The notes under the pieces: generated by a model
Told to the model about the DNA's origin: nothing
What the model saw: the letters and a program-made list of their open reading frames with translations, nothing else
Database searches by the model: none
Made by a program: the position numbers and the translations under genes
Shown: positions 18,001-26,671 of the stretch, one piece after another
Position numbering within the stretch: position 1 is the first letter of the stretch
How the letters are laid out: each line of letters opens with the position of its first letter
DNA from: Neptunomonas japonica DSM 18939
Lineage (GTDB): Bacteria > Pseudomonadota > Gammaproteobacteria > Pseudomonadales > Balneatricaceae
NCBI RefSeq assembly: GCF_000422765.1
Contig: NZ_AUGR01000010.1
Location: forward strand, 124,001-188,000
Length of the DNA: 64,000 nucleotides
Direction: 5' to 3'

Positions 18001-21000
18001 GCTGGCTGTTGTGTTCAGGCCACCATTGAGCGTTGCCTGCCATTAACAAGTCAATCCAGTCAGCAGGTGTTGGTGCTACCAATAGAACCGTAGCGTTACT
18101 GTCTGTGAGCAACTGTAGATGACGCATGAAGATGCCTAGGTCGTTTTGGCATGCTCCATTAAGGTTGATAATAACTAATTGATGATAAAGGCTATTATCA
18201 GTATCTAGATCTAACAGTGATTGTGTCCTGAATAACGGATAATCTTCTTGTAGGTGCTCTGCTTTATCAATTGCATCTGAGTTTAGGCTGCAAAAAGTAT
18301 AATCGCTGCGTGTAAAGTCGAGCTTTGCGCAAAGGTGGCGAGCAAATTCAGGAGATTCAATACCCGCTTCGAGGATTCTTACTCGTTGCCCTAGTTGCTG
18401 CTCTTTCAGTTGCTCAACTAGCTGGACTAGCTGCGAGCTTATATCATGGACAATCAGTGAGTTTTGGCGAGCTTTAAGCAGCTCTCCATACGTTGTTACA
18501 TCAAGGCCCAATTGTTCGCATGAGCGTTCAGCGTTGAGTAGCTCTTCTAGATGTAGACCAAAACGTCCCAGTGTTTGTGTAATATAAAAGTAATCTGGGT
18601 AGTCGCGCGCCATCATCTGCCAAATAACGTCGGCAGGTATGGTATCGTCAGCACTTTGATGAATAACCTGCCATTGTTCTTCAGTTGCTTTTATCATCTC
18701 CCTTTCTAGGGCGTAATGAATGATATAAGCAAACAGTTGCCCTGCATCAGGGCTTAATAGGCTGAGTTGTTCTTTATAGGCATGAGTGAGATTATTTGCT
18801 TGCTCAATTTTACTCAGTGCTTCGTAGACAAAAGCAGAACCTAGTGCTTCAAATAGTGGCTCTATCTCTTGAGTGTATTGTTGTGATTTAGCTGATGAGG
18901 CGGCTGTTAGTGTATCGCTAATCTGTGCCGTAATATCTGGCAGTGTAAGGCTTCCTACTACATGGGCTGGCGCTGCTGTTAAGTGATAATCGAGAAAGTC
19001 TACCCGTTGAGCGGCCGACTTGTTTACGCGTACTGCTCTAAAGCGAGCTTCTTTTAGCGCAGCAATTTGAACACCATTTTCATCAAATAGTGAGAACTCA
19101 GCAGTAATTGAATGAGGTGAGCGCTTCAGTAATGAGGCTTTTGCTATATGTAGTTTATGCTCACCTGTACGTACAAAGATTCGCCCAATTCTTGTTGGCA
19201 CATAAGCAATGCCTTGGTTGGCTGCTATTTGGTCTTTCAAAAAGTGGATGATCAGCTGGAAAGCACAATCGAGCTGCCCCGGATGCAAGATGTATTCTGG
19301 ATGCTGCTGTGGTGTAAATACCGCGACAACGTCAGAGCTGTTTACCCAGCCATGGCTAATCGTTTGAAACGCAGGGCCGTAGTTGAGCCCTGCCGCACGG
19401 TTGAATTCAAGGTGAGAACTAAGGGAGAAATCAACATCGTGTGTCGGCAGTGAAGGCGCTTGGTCTGATAAATGTAATGTTGTTGGCGCTTTAAGGTAAC
19501 GCCCTGTTGCGTTCTCTGACCATGCTTCACCGTTAACGTATTCGCGGCTATTAATGGTGATATGCCCGCTATCCTGATGAAGCGCTACACGTATCTTTTT
19601 ACAGCTATTATCATCGAGCAATAGTGGTGTCTTGATTTCAAATTCTTCAAGTTCAATGACGGGGTTTTCTGCTTTGGCTGTTATATCGATTGCTGCAAAC
19701 ATTAGCTCAGCAAAGCCCGCACCAGGAAAGACTACATTATCCCCTACCGCATGATCTACTAACCATGGGTGCGCTCCAGTATCGAGTGTATTTTCCCATG
19801 TATTTTCCATCTGTTTGGTGGGGTAACCAAGTAGAGGGTGTTGCTTCTGACGCGTTAGCATGCCACTAGCTTCCGCTGTGGTTTTATGCCAGAAGTGTTC
19901 GCGTTGCCATGGGTAAGCAGGTGTTTCGATAAGCTCGCCAGTCACAGGGAAGAGCTTCGCTATTTCTATTGATTGCTCATCACTCATGTTAATGATGACG
20001 CTTGATAATGTACGTTCAATGTTATCAAGGGAGTCATTGTTTTTATTGATAGTTCCTAACGCCAGACCATCATGATCAGTATTTTTTAGTGCATCATTTA
20101 GATAGCTTTTAAGAACAGGGTGGGCTCCCACTTCAATAAAAGTAGTAATACCTTCGTTAATAAGGCCTTCTATTGAGTTCTGGAACTGCACCGGCTTTCT
20201 AATATTATCCCACCAATAACTTGCACCTAATTTTGAGCCTGATAGAAGGCCACCTGTGACAGTGGAGTAAAAGGGGAGTGTGCTGGTTTTTGCATTAACC
20301 TGTGTCAGGCTATCAATCACTTGTGATTTAACACTGTCCATGGCGGAGCTATGAAATGCGTAGTTAAGGTTTAGGCGACGATAGAAGATATCGTGCTCTT
20401 GTAATAAACCTTCGAAGGTCGATAGCTGCTCGGGATTACCCGCTAAGGTAATACCTTTAAAACTATTGACGCCTGCGAGCTCAACTTTTTCAAGGTTGTG
20501 CTCTTTTAACCATGCACTTGCCGTGTTTGCATCTAGCCCCGCTGCTGTCATTTCTCCTAAACCAGCAGTAAGTCCCTGATATTTACTGCGATAGTAAATA
20601 ACATGGACGGCATCTTCTAGAGAAAGTGCTCCACTTGCCCAAGCGGCAGCTACTTCCCCAACACTGTGCCCGGTTACGGCTTTAGGGAAAATCATCTGTT
20701 CCCTAAGCACTTCAGTTATACCTACCTGAAGTGCAAATAATGCGGGTTGTGCTATCTCGGTTTGTGCAAAGCGTTCCCTTCCATTATTACCTGCTAGTTC
20801 GTCGCTGAGTGAGTAGCCGGCAAGAGGTTGGAATATAGAATCGACTTTTTCAACAGCCGCCCGAAAAGTATCAGAGGTGCTTAAGAGGGTGCGGCCCATG
20901 GTTTCCCATTGGCAACCATTGCCTGAGTAAACGAATGCAATATCTGAGCTTGGTTTGTCTAGATAAAAAGGCGGTGTTTCTTCTGCTATCAAGGCACGCA

Positions 21001-22513
21001 GTTTTCTTAAAACGCTTGGTTTATCGCTAGCCCACGTTACATGTGCGATTGAGTGCCGCTCTTTACGGAAAAAGTAATGGTAGGCAGTATCGTAAAAAGA
21101 GGTGCTGTCTAACTCAAGCAGTGCAATTGTTTGCTTGAGAGAGTCTTGAAGTGCCTGACTGTCGCGCGCACTTACAATCAGAGGTAAAGTTGATGTCTGT
21201 TCTAGTGCTTCTATTAAGTGCTTAGTGGTAGTCGGTACTTGTGGTGGGGACTGTAATATGACATGTGCATTGGCGCCACCAAAGCCAAAAGAGTTAACAC
21301 CGATAGTGAGCACACCTTGTTTTGGTAAAGGCATGTTTTCAGTAACAACACGAATATTCCACTCATCAAAATGGATATTCGGGTTGGGATTTTTCATACT
21401 GATCGTTGCAGGTACCAGTCTATGCTTTAGCGAGTAAAGAGCTTTAGCTAGTCCTGCTACTCCAGAAGCTGTTTCCATATGACCGAGATTACTTTTTACC
21501 GAGCCAATAGGTAATGGAGTGCTTCTTTGTTCACCTAAAGCAAGGCTTATCGCGCGTGTTTCGATGGGGTCGCCAACGGGAGTACCTGTACCGTGTGCTT
21601 CAAGATAATTTATTTGCTCAGCCGAAATACCTGCATTTTCATAGGTTTTCGTCATTAAGTTTGCTTGAGCATCTGGGTTGGGTAGCGTTAATCCAGACTT
21701 GTAGCCGTCTGTATTAACACCAGAGCCAGCAACCACCGCCATAATGTCATCGCCATCTCTTAGCGCAGCATCATGATCTTTGAGGAAGAACAACCCGCCT
21801 CCCTCAGAACGAACATAGCCATCAGCCGCTTCATCAAAAACCTGGCAACGTCCAGTGGGGGAAAGCATGGTAGCTTTCGAGAAGGCGATAAAACCATAAG
21901 GATGCAAGTGAAGGGATATACCGCCGGCTAATGCTTGTTCAATTTCTCCTGCGCGAATTGCTTGGCATGCCTGGTGAAAAGCAACCATAGATGAAGAACA
22001 GGCAGTATCGATGGATAAGCTCGGGCCGTGGAGATCTAGCAAGTAGGATATGCGGTTTGCAGCGATGCTTGTGGTGTTACCCGTGGAGATAGAGGAATCA
22101 CCAATTGTTAGATCTTCTGCGAAGCGGTATGCGTAATCAGAGCCAGAAATCCCAATAAAAACACCGCAGTCGCTCCCTCTGATGCTTGAAGGAGAGTGGC
22201 CAGTGCTTTCAATTGCTTCCCATGCCAGCTCAAGTAATATTCTTTGCTGAGGATCGATCAGCGATGCTTCCCGAGGGGATATACCGAAAAAACTAGCGTC
22301 AAAGCCAGATACGTCACCTATTGAACCAGCTGCAAACGTATAACTGGTGCCTGGATGCTTTTTATCGGGGTGCTGATAAGCATCAAAAGACCAACGGCCT
22401 TCTTCGACTTGTGTAACGAGGTCTTTATTATCTACAAGATTATTCCAGATAGAGTTATCAGGTGAGCTAGGAAACCTAAATGATGCGCCAATAATAGCAA
22501 TACGTTTTTCCAT
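15032..22513 (-). CDS. rkpA: Type I polyketide/fatty-acid synthase, RkpA-like
   Basis: A 2493-residue single-module reducing PKS. Order: KS (1-425; Cys172 in DTACSSS, EAHGTGTPVGDP, NSFGFGGANAHV), AT (about 530-830; Ser617 in GHSVGE), DH (880-1170; His921 in HAVGDNVVFP, Asp1082 in LDCAFQ), a decayed methyltransferase-like region (about 1210-1560), ER (1770-2075; HGAAGGVG from 1914), KR (about 2115-2300; Tyr2264) and ACP (Ser2427 in MGLDSLMGVEL). There is no thioesterase. The full reducing loop suggests a saturated, fatty-acid-like chain made by iteration. Gene content matches rhizobial rkp-1, where RkpA makes a lipid needed for K-antigen. First gene of the minus-strand operon; a 270-bp divergent gap lies upstream. 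A separate phosphopantetheinyl transferase must activate the ACP. Confidence 0.92.
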   Translation of the reverse strand: MEKRIAIIGASFRFPSSPDNSIWNNLVDNKDLVTQVEEGRWSFDAYQHPDKKHPGTSYTFAAGSIGDVSGFDASFFGISPREASLIDPQQRILLELAWEAIESTGHSPSSIRGSDCGVFIGISGSDYAYRFAEDLTIGDSSISTGNTTSIAANRISYLLDLHGPSLSIDTACSSSMVAFHQACQAIRAGEIEQALAGGISLHLHPYGFIAFSKATMLSPTGRCQVFDEAADGYVRSEGGGLFFLKDHDAALRDGDDIMAVVAGSGVNTDGYKSGLTLPNPDAQANLMTKTYENAGISAEQINYLEAHGTGTPVGDPIETRAISLALGEQRSTPLPIGSVKSNLGHMETASGVAGLAKALYSLKHRLVPATISMKNPNPNIHFDEWNIRVVTENMPLPKQGVLTIGVNSFGFGGANAHVILQSPPQVPTTTKHLIEALEQTSTLPLIVSARDSQALQDSLKQTIALLELDSTSFYDTAYHYFFRKERHSIAHVTWASDKPSVLRKLRALIAEETPPFYLDKPSSDIAFVYSGNGCQWETMGRTLLSTSDTFRAAVEKVDSIFQPLAGYSLSDELAGNNGRERFAQTEIAQPALFALQVGITEVLREQMIFPKAVTGHSVGEVAAAWASGALSLEDAVHVIYYRSKYQGLTAGLGEMTAAGLDANTASAWLKEHNLEKVELAGVNSFKGITLAGNPEQLSTFEGLLQEHDIFYRRLNLNYAFHSSAMDSVKSQVIDSLTQVNAKTSTLPFYSTVTGGLLSGSKLGASYWWDNIRKPVQFQNSIEGLINEGITTFIEVGAHPVLKSYLNDALKNTDHDGLALGTINKNNDSLDNIERTLSSVIINMSDEQSIEIAKLFPVTGELIETPAYPWQREHFWHKTTAEASGMLTRQKQHPLLGYPTKQMENTWENTLDTGAHPWLVDHAVGDNVVFPGAGFAELMFAAIDITAKAENPVIELEEFEIKTPLLLDDNSCKKIRVALHQDSGHITINSREYVNGEAWSENATGRYLKAPTTLHLSDQAPSLPTHDVDFSLSSHLEFNRAAGLNYGPAFQTISHGWVNSSDVVAVFTPQQHPEYILHPGQLDCAFQLIIHFLKDQIAANQGIAYVPTRIGRIFVRTGEHKLHIAKASLLKRSPHSITAEFSLFDENGVQIAALKEARFRAVRVNKSAAQRVDFLDYHLTAAPAHVVGSLTLPDITAQISDTLTAASSAKSQQYTQEIEPLFEALGSAFVYEALSKIEQANNLTHAYKEQLSLLSPDAGQLFAYIIHYALEREMIKATEEQWQVIHQSADDTIPADVIWQMMARDYPDYFYITQTLGRFGLHLEELLNAERSCEQLGLDVTTYGELLKARQNSLIVHDISSQLVQLVEQLKEQQLGQRVRILEAGIESPEFARHLCAKLDFTRSDYTFCSLNSDAIDKAEHLQEDYPLFRTQSLLDLDTDNSLYHQLVIINLNGACQNDLGIFMRHLQLLTDSNATVLLVAPTPADWIDLLMAGNAQWWPEHNSQQHSANEWLEFFAAFDLQNLHVVESYNNSSVSIICGQAPAKETNTIISASAEAQSWLVIHDEDNTLVNESKMFLASQSSALQLQNLSTQALAETTPTSLLSTWAEQDTANPENILFLSGLNECSSIEQISSRCKALNTLFNATQGASHPITLWVITQGVASTYPCDDANAQFNKSMTSGDAALWGFTRTLMNEATQASIRLIDIPSLPISANQLNALHAEYLNPGDEHELFLDKQGYRYAPRLRKESIGHDDHESQATKQKQDFYLGFELPGQLKNLHWFTKPTPTIGEQDIRVDIKATGLNFRDIMYTLGLLSDEAIENGFAGPTLGFEFAGEVTEVGNSVQDYNVGDLVVGFGPASFSNSVVTQASAIAHIPQGISFEAAATIPSTFFTVYYAMHYLGRVEPGEKVLIHGAAGGVGIAAIQIAQWLGAEIYATVGSDSKRDFLKMMGIEHIYDSRSLTYAEEILLETGERGVDVVLNSLAGEAINQNFRVLKPFGRFLELGKRDFYENTQIGLRPFRNNISYFGIDADQLMQEKPVLTHRLFQEMMQLFKDEILFPLPYTRFDANHVVDAFRFMQQAKQIGKIVVSYEQEVLTKASNKAPQIKQLNLSENASYLVTGGLGGFGLKTAQWLVSRGAKNLVLISRSGASSDEAKNALAEFKQQNINVMAAACDVSNRDALSTLLIKAAETMPPIKGLVHAAAVIEDSLAANLSNEQIDRVLTPKIAGAKWLDELTDNLDLEFFVLYSSATTLLGNPGQSSYVAANHWLEALTANRILRGKPATCPRWGAIDDVGFLARNEKIKDALQSRIGGKALASDIALNALEQMIINNVGSMGVLEFDWGSLNRFLPTSDQAKFREVALTSNDNDNEDDNRLELSELLAMSDVELTDTILALLTSKLSQILMISEEKLDINRSMYDMGLDSLMGVELMSAIESLLGVTISVMALSETPTLTKLSARLVSQLRGEHQESDDMAKHVLSQHSAEGDSQE

Positions 22514-22783
22514 AACTTAAGCTCTATCCTCGGTAAAAAAATCTGACCGTAATTGTACGTAAAAGCCTATAATATTACAGGAATTTTACTTCGTTTTTTT
22601 TGTTTTTTAAGAACAGATTCTTATAGTAAGTTGTGTTTAGCTATAATCTGTCCTTAACTAGTAATATCAGGAACTACTTATGCTCTTTTGTTCTATGGAT
22701 TGTAGCCATGTAAATCTACTCCCTGTAGGATTAGAGAATAAGTATTTTATCCGAGCATTCGACTGGAAATGGAATAGAGCGTA
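22514..22783. promoter_or_regulatory. Divergent intergenic region between the PKS operon and the Sel1-SPOR gene
   Basis: 270 bp, very AT-rich near the PKS start. On the plus strand a perfect TATAAT lies at 22642-22647, a candidate -10 box for the Sel1 gene, with only a weak -35 (TTCTTA-like) upstream. On the minus strand TATTAT-like -10 candidates occur but no convincing -35. No small gene is supported. Confidence 0.4.
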
Positions 22784-24334
22784 GTGCAGTCAACTTTCAA
22801 AACGAGCCTTATTTTGCTTAGTACGCTTCTTGCGTGCGCCACTCATGTGTCAGCAGCCTCCTATCAGCCAAAGCCTCAAACTTGTCGTGCCGATGGCGGG
22901 TTCAAAATAGTTAACTCTGTTGGTTCTGTTGCTAGCTTGCGACTAGGTAAAAATTACGAGCAGGGTGAGGGTGTTAATAGAGATATTAATCAAGCATTTG
23001 AATGGTACTGTAATGCGGCAATGCAAAAAAATGCCGACGCACAGCTCAAGACTGCTTTGCTTTTATTAGAAGGCAAAGGTATTAAAAGAGACGTTAGCAA
23101 AGGAATGTACTGGCTAAACACTGCAGCTAATAATGGCAGTCACGATGCTGAGTTAGCATTAGGGATTTTGTTAGTCGATACAGACGCTATTCGCAGTGCG
23201 GTTCTCTTTAAGCGAGCTGCTGCAGGCGGTAATTTATATGCGAATCATCGCCTTGCAGAGCTCTATTATTATGGAATGGGAGTGCCCCAGAACTACCGTA
23301 AAGCTCAAGAGTTATCTGAACTTGGCGTAGCTGCTGGGTTTGAGAAAAGTAAAGAGCTGCTAACACGGATACAGATAAAGCAGACTTCAGGGGTGTTTAA
23401 ATCGCAAGAGCCTGTGCCTTCTGTTGAATCAGTCGCTCTCATTAAACAGCCACCTGCGCTTAAAGAAGAGTCACAAAAAAGTAACAGTTTATTGCAGAGT
23501 TTTTTGGCCATCCTGCCGTCACTGCCTAATTTTAATACTGAATCGTCAACGGCGGGTGGTAATGAGGTAACTGTTATTACCTCTGAAGCAAGCTCTGTTT
23601 CCGTACAGCAAGTAAAGCAGGTCGACGTTGCCTTAGTTAACCCAGTAATAGTTAAGCCATCTGTTGTTAGAGAGGCTACAGTGATAACGGCTGCGCCACC
23701 TATAGTGAATGTTGTTACTTTAAATAAGTCCGTTGCTGAAAATAAAGTTGTTCCAGGTAAAATAGTGACAGAAAATGGAGGAGGCTTAAGTAAGAAAGAG
23801 CCTTCTTTACACAAAGAGCTAGAAGATCAGTTGGTAAAAGCAGCAAATAAAGAGCAGGGTGAAACTCACAGTGCAATTGCTAATGAGTCTGTGAATAAAC
23901 GAATTAAGCTAACTCAGCCTGCAGTTGTAGTGAAAAATTCTTCAGCGGTGAATAAATCAAGAGTCGTTGATGTGATCCAGCCTACGGCTCAAAAGGCTGG
24001 CTCAAAAGTATCTGAAGCAAATATTACAAGCTTGGTACGTGGTTCTGAGTGGGTTAATAAGCAGCCGGATATGCGTTATGCTATCCAGCTTGTGCAAGCC
24101 AGCCAGCTTAGTGGGATTGTGAAATTCATTAAGAAACATGAATTGGATGATAGTTCATATTACATCCATGCATTACAGGATGGCCAGTACCGCTACATAT
24201 TGCTGTATGGCAACTACCCGAATAACCGAACAAGTAAAAAAATAGCAAAAACATTGCCGGATGCGGTTCAAAAGGCAGGCTATTGGATCAGAACCTTTGG
24301 TGATTTGCGTCGTAGTTATACAATAAGCCCTTAA
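22784..24334 (+). CDS. Sel1-repeat protein with C-terminal SPOR domain
   Basis: A 516-residue protein read from a GTG start. Residues 1-25 form a signal peptide; LLAC at 15-18 also fits a lipobox, so it may be a lipoprotein. Residues about 45-190 hold about four Sel1/TPR-like repeats (YEQGEGVNRDINQAFEWYCNAA and relatives). A long low-complexity Val/Lys/Ser-rich linker (about 200-425) follows. Residues about 430-515 form a SPOR domain (YAIQLVQAS, YRYILLYGNYP, WIRTFGDL), which binds denuded peptidoglycan at division sites. It is 20 bp upstream of an MCP gene, so the pair is probably one operon. Function in the envelope is likely; its exact role is not known. Confidence 0.8.
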   Translation: MQSTFKTSLILLSTLLACATHVSAASYQPKPQTCRADGGFKIVNSVGSVASLRLGKNYEQGEGVNRDINQAFEWYCNAAMQKNADAQLKTALLLLEGKGIKRDVSKGMYWLNTAANNGSHDAELALGILLVDTDAIRSAVLFKRAAAGGNLYANHRLAELYYYGMGVPQNYRKAQELSELGVAAGFEKSKELLTRIQIKQTSGVFKSQEPVPSVESVALIKQPPALKEESQKSNSLLQSFLAILPSLPNFNTESSTAGGNEVTVITSEASSVSVQQVKQVDVALVNPVIVKPSVVREATVITAAPPIVNVVTLNKSVAENKVVPGKIVTENGGGLSKKEPSLHKELEDQLVKAANKEQGETHSAIANESVNKRIKLTQPAVVVKNSSAVNKSRVVDVIQPTAQKAGSKVSEANITSLVRGSEWVNKQPDMRYAIQLVQASQLSGIVKFIKKHELDDSSYYIHALQDGQYRYILLYGNYPNNRTSKKIAKTLPDAVQKAGYWIRTFGDLRRSYTISP

Positions 24335-24354
24335 GCTGTTTCCCTGGAGATTTT

Positions 24355-26562
24355 ATGGGTGGCAGCGTTGTACACTCCATACAAAAAACCTCAACTCTCC
24401 TGATAGCGATAGTCGTGCTGTCTATGATGGCTGTGCTTGTTTATCAGAGCAATGACATGGCCCAGCGCTCTATCAACATAAAAGAACGCGAAATACAGTT
24501 GGCGTCGTTAGTTAAAGTTTTAGAGCTGTCTGTTGTTAAGCTTCAATATAACCTAGCAGATTTTCGATCGATTAAGGGTTCTCAAAATTGGGATACGCGT
24601 TTAAATACGGCTGCTGAGACGGCGCTTGATTTTCGTATTGCAGCACAAAAGATGCGTATGCAAGATAGCGAGCATGCGTTTTTGTACGATTCTTTATTAC
24701 CTACTTTTCATGAGTTTTATAGAGTGGGGTTACACATGGCTCGGGCCTATATTGATGGCGGGCCAGAGGTTGCAGTTCTTTTTTCCGGCCAGTTTGGTGT
24801 GACAGCTAATGCCATGAATGTAAAAGTAGGTGCTATCGCTAAGCGCTTGCAGTTAAGTACTGAAAAGAGCCTTGCTGAGTCGGCTTTTGCCGCGCGAATT
24901 CATGTTTGGACTTGTATCGTTTTTGGCGTTGTTTTTATATTGCTTCTAGTACGCTGTGGTTTGTTTTTTTGGAAGCGGTGGGTTACGCCTGTTAATCAGC
25001 TCGGTGATTCCCTGTCATCGTTGACTGCTGATATACAAAAGAACCGCATCAATGCTCCGTTAGCAAAACCTAATGATTTTACCAATGAGAGCATCGCTAA
25101 GGTTTATACCGCTATTGATGACCTAATGTCACATTATGATGAAAAGCTAGGTAGTTTGCAGCTAGAGCTGCAGTCTTTGGCGTTTGTACGCCAAGCACTC
25201 GATGCTTCGCATGCTTGTGTTATGTTGACTGATGAGCGTTTTACCATCTTGTATGCGAATAGTTCATTGGTTCAGCTTTTTCAAAATCAACGTAAGGCTT
25301 TCGTAGCAGAATTTGGTGAGCTTGATTCTGTTAGTTTAGTAGGGAAGCAGTTAGATCTATTTCGTCGTAACCCAGAAAAGCGTGCAGCAGTGTTAGGACG
25401 CTTATCTCATCGTATGCGGGCTCGTATTCCTGTGTCTAACCGTATGATGACGCTGGTGGTTACGTTACTCGAAGGTGCGGGAAGCTCGCCCGGCTTTTTG
25501 ATTGAGTGGCAAGACGTTACGCATGAATTTAAAGTTGAGCAGCAGATAAAGTTATTGGTGGCGTCTGCCGCTAAAGGCGACTTATCTAAACGCGTTTCCA
25601 CTGACTCTTTAAAAGAACTTGCCCCACGCTCATTTCTTGGTCATGTGAGTCGTGAACTAAATGAGCTTATGGAAATCGCCACTCTGGCTGTGGATGAGGT
25701 GCAAGGTTCTTTATGCTCGCTTATTGAGGGCCATACAGAGGGTAGCGTTGAAAGTGAGCTGCCTGGCAGGTTTGGTGAACTTTCTGAGAGTGTCAGTGTG
25801 TTATCTGATCATTTAAATATACTGTTAATAGAGAAAAAAGAGCTTTCTAAGTGGGCTGCTTTTAATGCTCAGAGTGTTTTTAAGGTTTCTCGAGAGTTAC
25901 AAGGTAATGCTCAACAGCAGTCTGGATCAGTTGGTCCTGTTTGTTTTGAAGCTGAAAAGTTATTAGCCCTGACTCAAAAAGTAAAAAAATCAGCGCTTTC
26001 GCTTAATAGCGGAATTAACCAAGCTGAGTTAAAGGCGCAGCAGGCAAGGCAATTCATAGAACGGCTTGTTGAGTCGTATCAGCAAATGAATAAGTCCAAT
26101 GTAAACATTACTGATGCGGTTGATATGGTCGAGCAAGTAGCATTTCAAGCAAACTTGCTGGCGTTAAATGCCGCTGTTGAAGCTGCGCGAGCAGGAGAGC
26201 AAGGAAAAAGCTTTGCGGTAGTTGCATCAGAAGTGAGAGTTCAAGCTATGCGTGCTGCTAAAGCTGCAGCTGATATCAAATCTTATGTTAATAGTAATAT
26301 TGAGCACGTAGAAAGTGGTATTGAAAATGCAGATGCTTGGAGCTCCTCTATTCTTGAATTGTTATCAATATTCTCTGTTGCAGAAAGTGATGAGTTTAGT
26401 CGCTCGTTATCGGAGCAGCTAGAAGGTGTTGAGCAGTTAAAAGGGTCGGTTAGTAATATGGGCTCTTTAGTGGATCAAAATAGAACCTTGATAGAGTCTT
26501 TGTCAGATTCTGCAGAGTCAATGAAGTACCAATCTGAGCGTTTAAAATACTTACATGAATAG
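24355..26562 (+). CDS. Methyl-accepting chemotaxis protein with PAS domain
   Basis: A 735-residue transducer. TM1 is at about 12-31 and TM2 at about 185-205, with a helical periplasmic sensor between. A PAS-like domain (about 280-395: ASHACVMLTDERFTILYANSSL) precedes the signalling domain. The hairpin tip is recognisable (VEQVAFQANLLALNAAVEA, then ARAGEQGKSFAVVASEVR), but the next stretch, VQAMRAAKAAADIK, departs from the usual LAQRSAEAAKEI form. No CheR-binding pentapeptide ends the protein. Start ATG follows CTGGAG. It probably signals to a CheA system encoded elsewhere; the pairing with a SPOR protein is unusual. A strong terminator follows at 26602-26628. Confidence 0.88.
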   Translation: MGGSVVHSIQKTSTLLIAIVVLSMMAVLVYQSNDMAQRSINIKEREIQLASLVKVLELSVVKLQYNLADFRSIKGSQNWDTRLNTAAETALDFRIAAQKMRMQDSEHAFLYDSLLPTFHEFYRVGLHMARAYIDGGPEVAVLFSGQFGVTANAMNVKVGAIAKRLQLSTEKSLAESAFAARIHVWTCIVFGVVFILLLVRCGLFFWKRWVTPVNQLGDSLSSLTADIQKNRINAPLAKPNDFTNESIAKVYTAIDDLMSHYDEKLGSLQLELQSLAFVRQALDASHACVMLTDERFTILYANSSLVQLFQNQRKAFVAEFGELDSVSLVGKQLDLFRRNPEKRAAVLGRLSHRMRARIPVSNRMMTLVVTLLEGAGSSPGFLIEWQDVTHEFKVEQQIKLLVASAAKGDLSKRVSTDSLKELAPRSFLGHVSRELNELMEIATLAVDEVQGSLCSLIEGHTEGSVESELPGRFGELSESVSVLSDHLNILLIEKKELSKWAAFNAQSVFKVSRELQGNAQQQSGSVGPVCFEAEKLLALTQKVKKSALSLNSGINQAELKAQQARQFIERLVESYQQMNKSNVNITDAVDMVEQVAFQANLLALNAAVEAARAGEQGKSFAVVASEVRVQAMRAAKAAADIKSYVNSNIEHVESGIENADAWSSSILELLSIFSVAESDEFSRSLSEQLEGVEQLKGSVSNMGSLVDQNRTLIESLSDSAESMKYQSERLKYLHE

Positions 26563-26601
26563 CGCGAGGGCGTGAGTTAAGTTTCGTATTTATTAAATGA
26601 G

Positions 26602-26628
26602 AAAGGAGCCTTGTAGGCTCCTTTTTTT
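26602..26628 (+). terminator. Intrinsic terminator after the MCP gene
   Basis: Stem AAAGGAGCC / GGCTCCTTT with loop TTGTA, followed by a run of T. It ends the Sel1-MCP operon; on the other strand the tract after the stem is weaker, so minus-strand use for the NSS transporter gene is less sure. Confidence 0.88.
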
Positions 26629-26671
26629 ATTTTGCGCTGTTAACTGGTCAATCAGTGCGATTGCTTGTTAT

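Noticed and set aside
15032..22513. The PKS as a stand-alone antibiotic-type biosynthetic cluster
   Set aside because: It is embedded with kpsS, an oxoamine synthase and rkp-like partners in a capsule locus; there are no NRPS, export or resistance genes.
23305..23814. Open frame of 169 codons antisense to the Sel1-SPOR gene
   Set aside because: It mirrors the low-complexity Val/Lys/Ser linker of the real gene; composition effect only.
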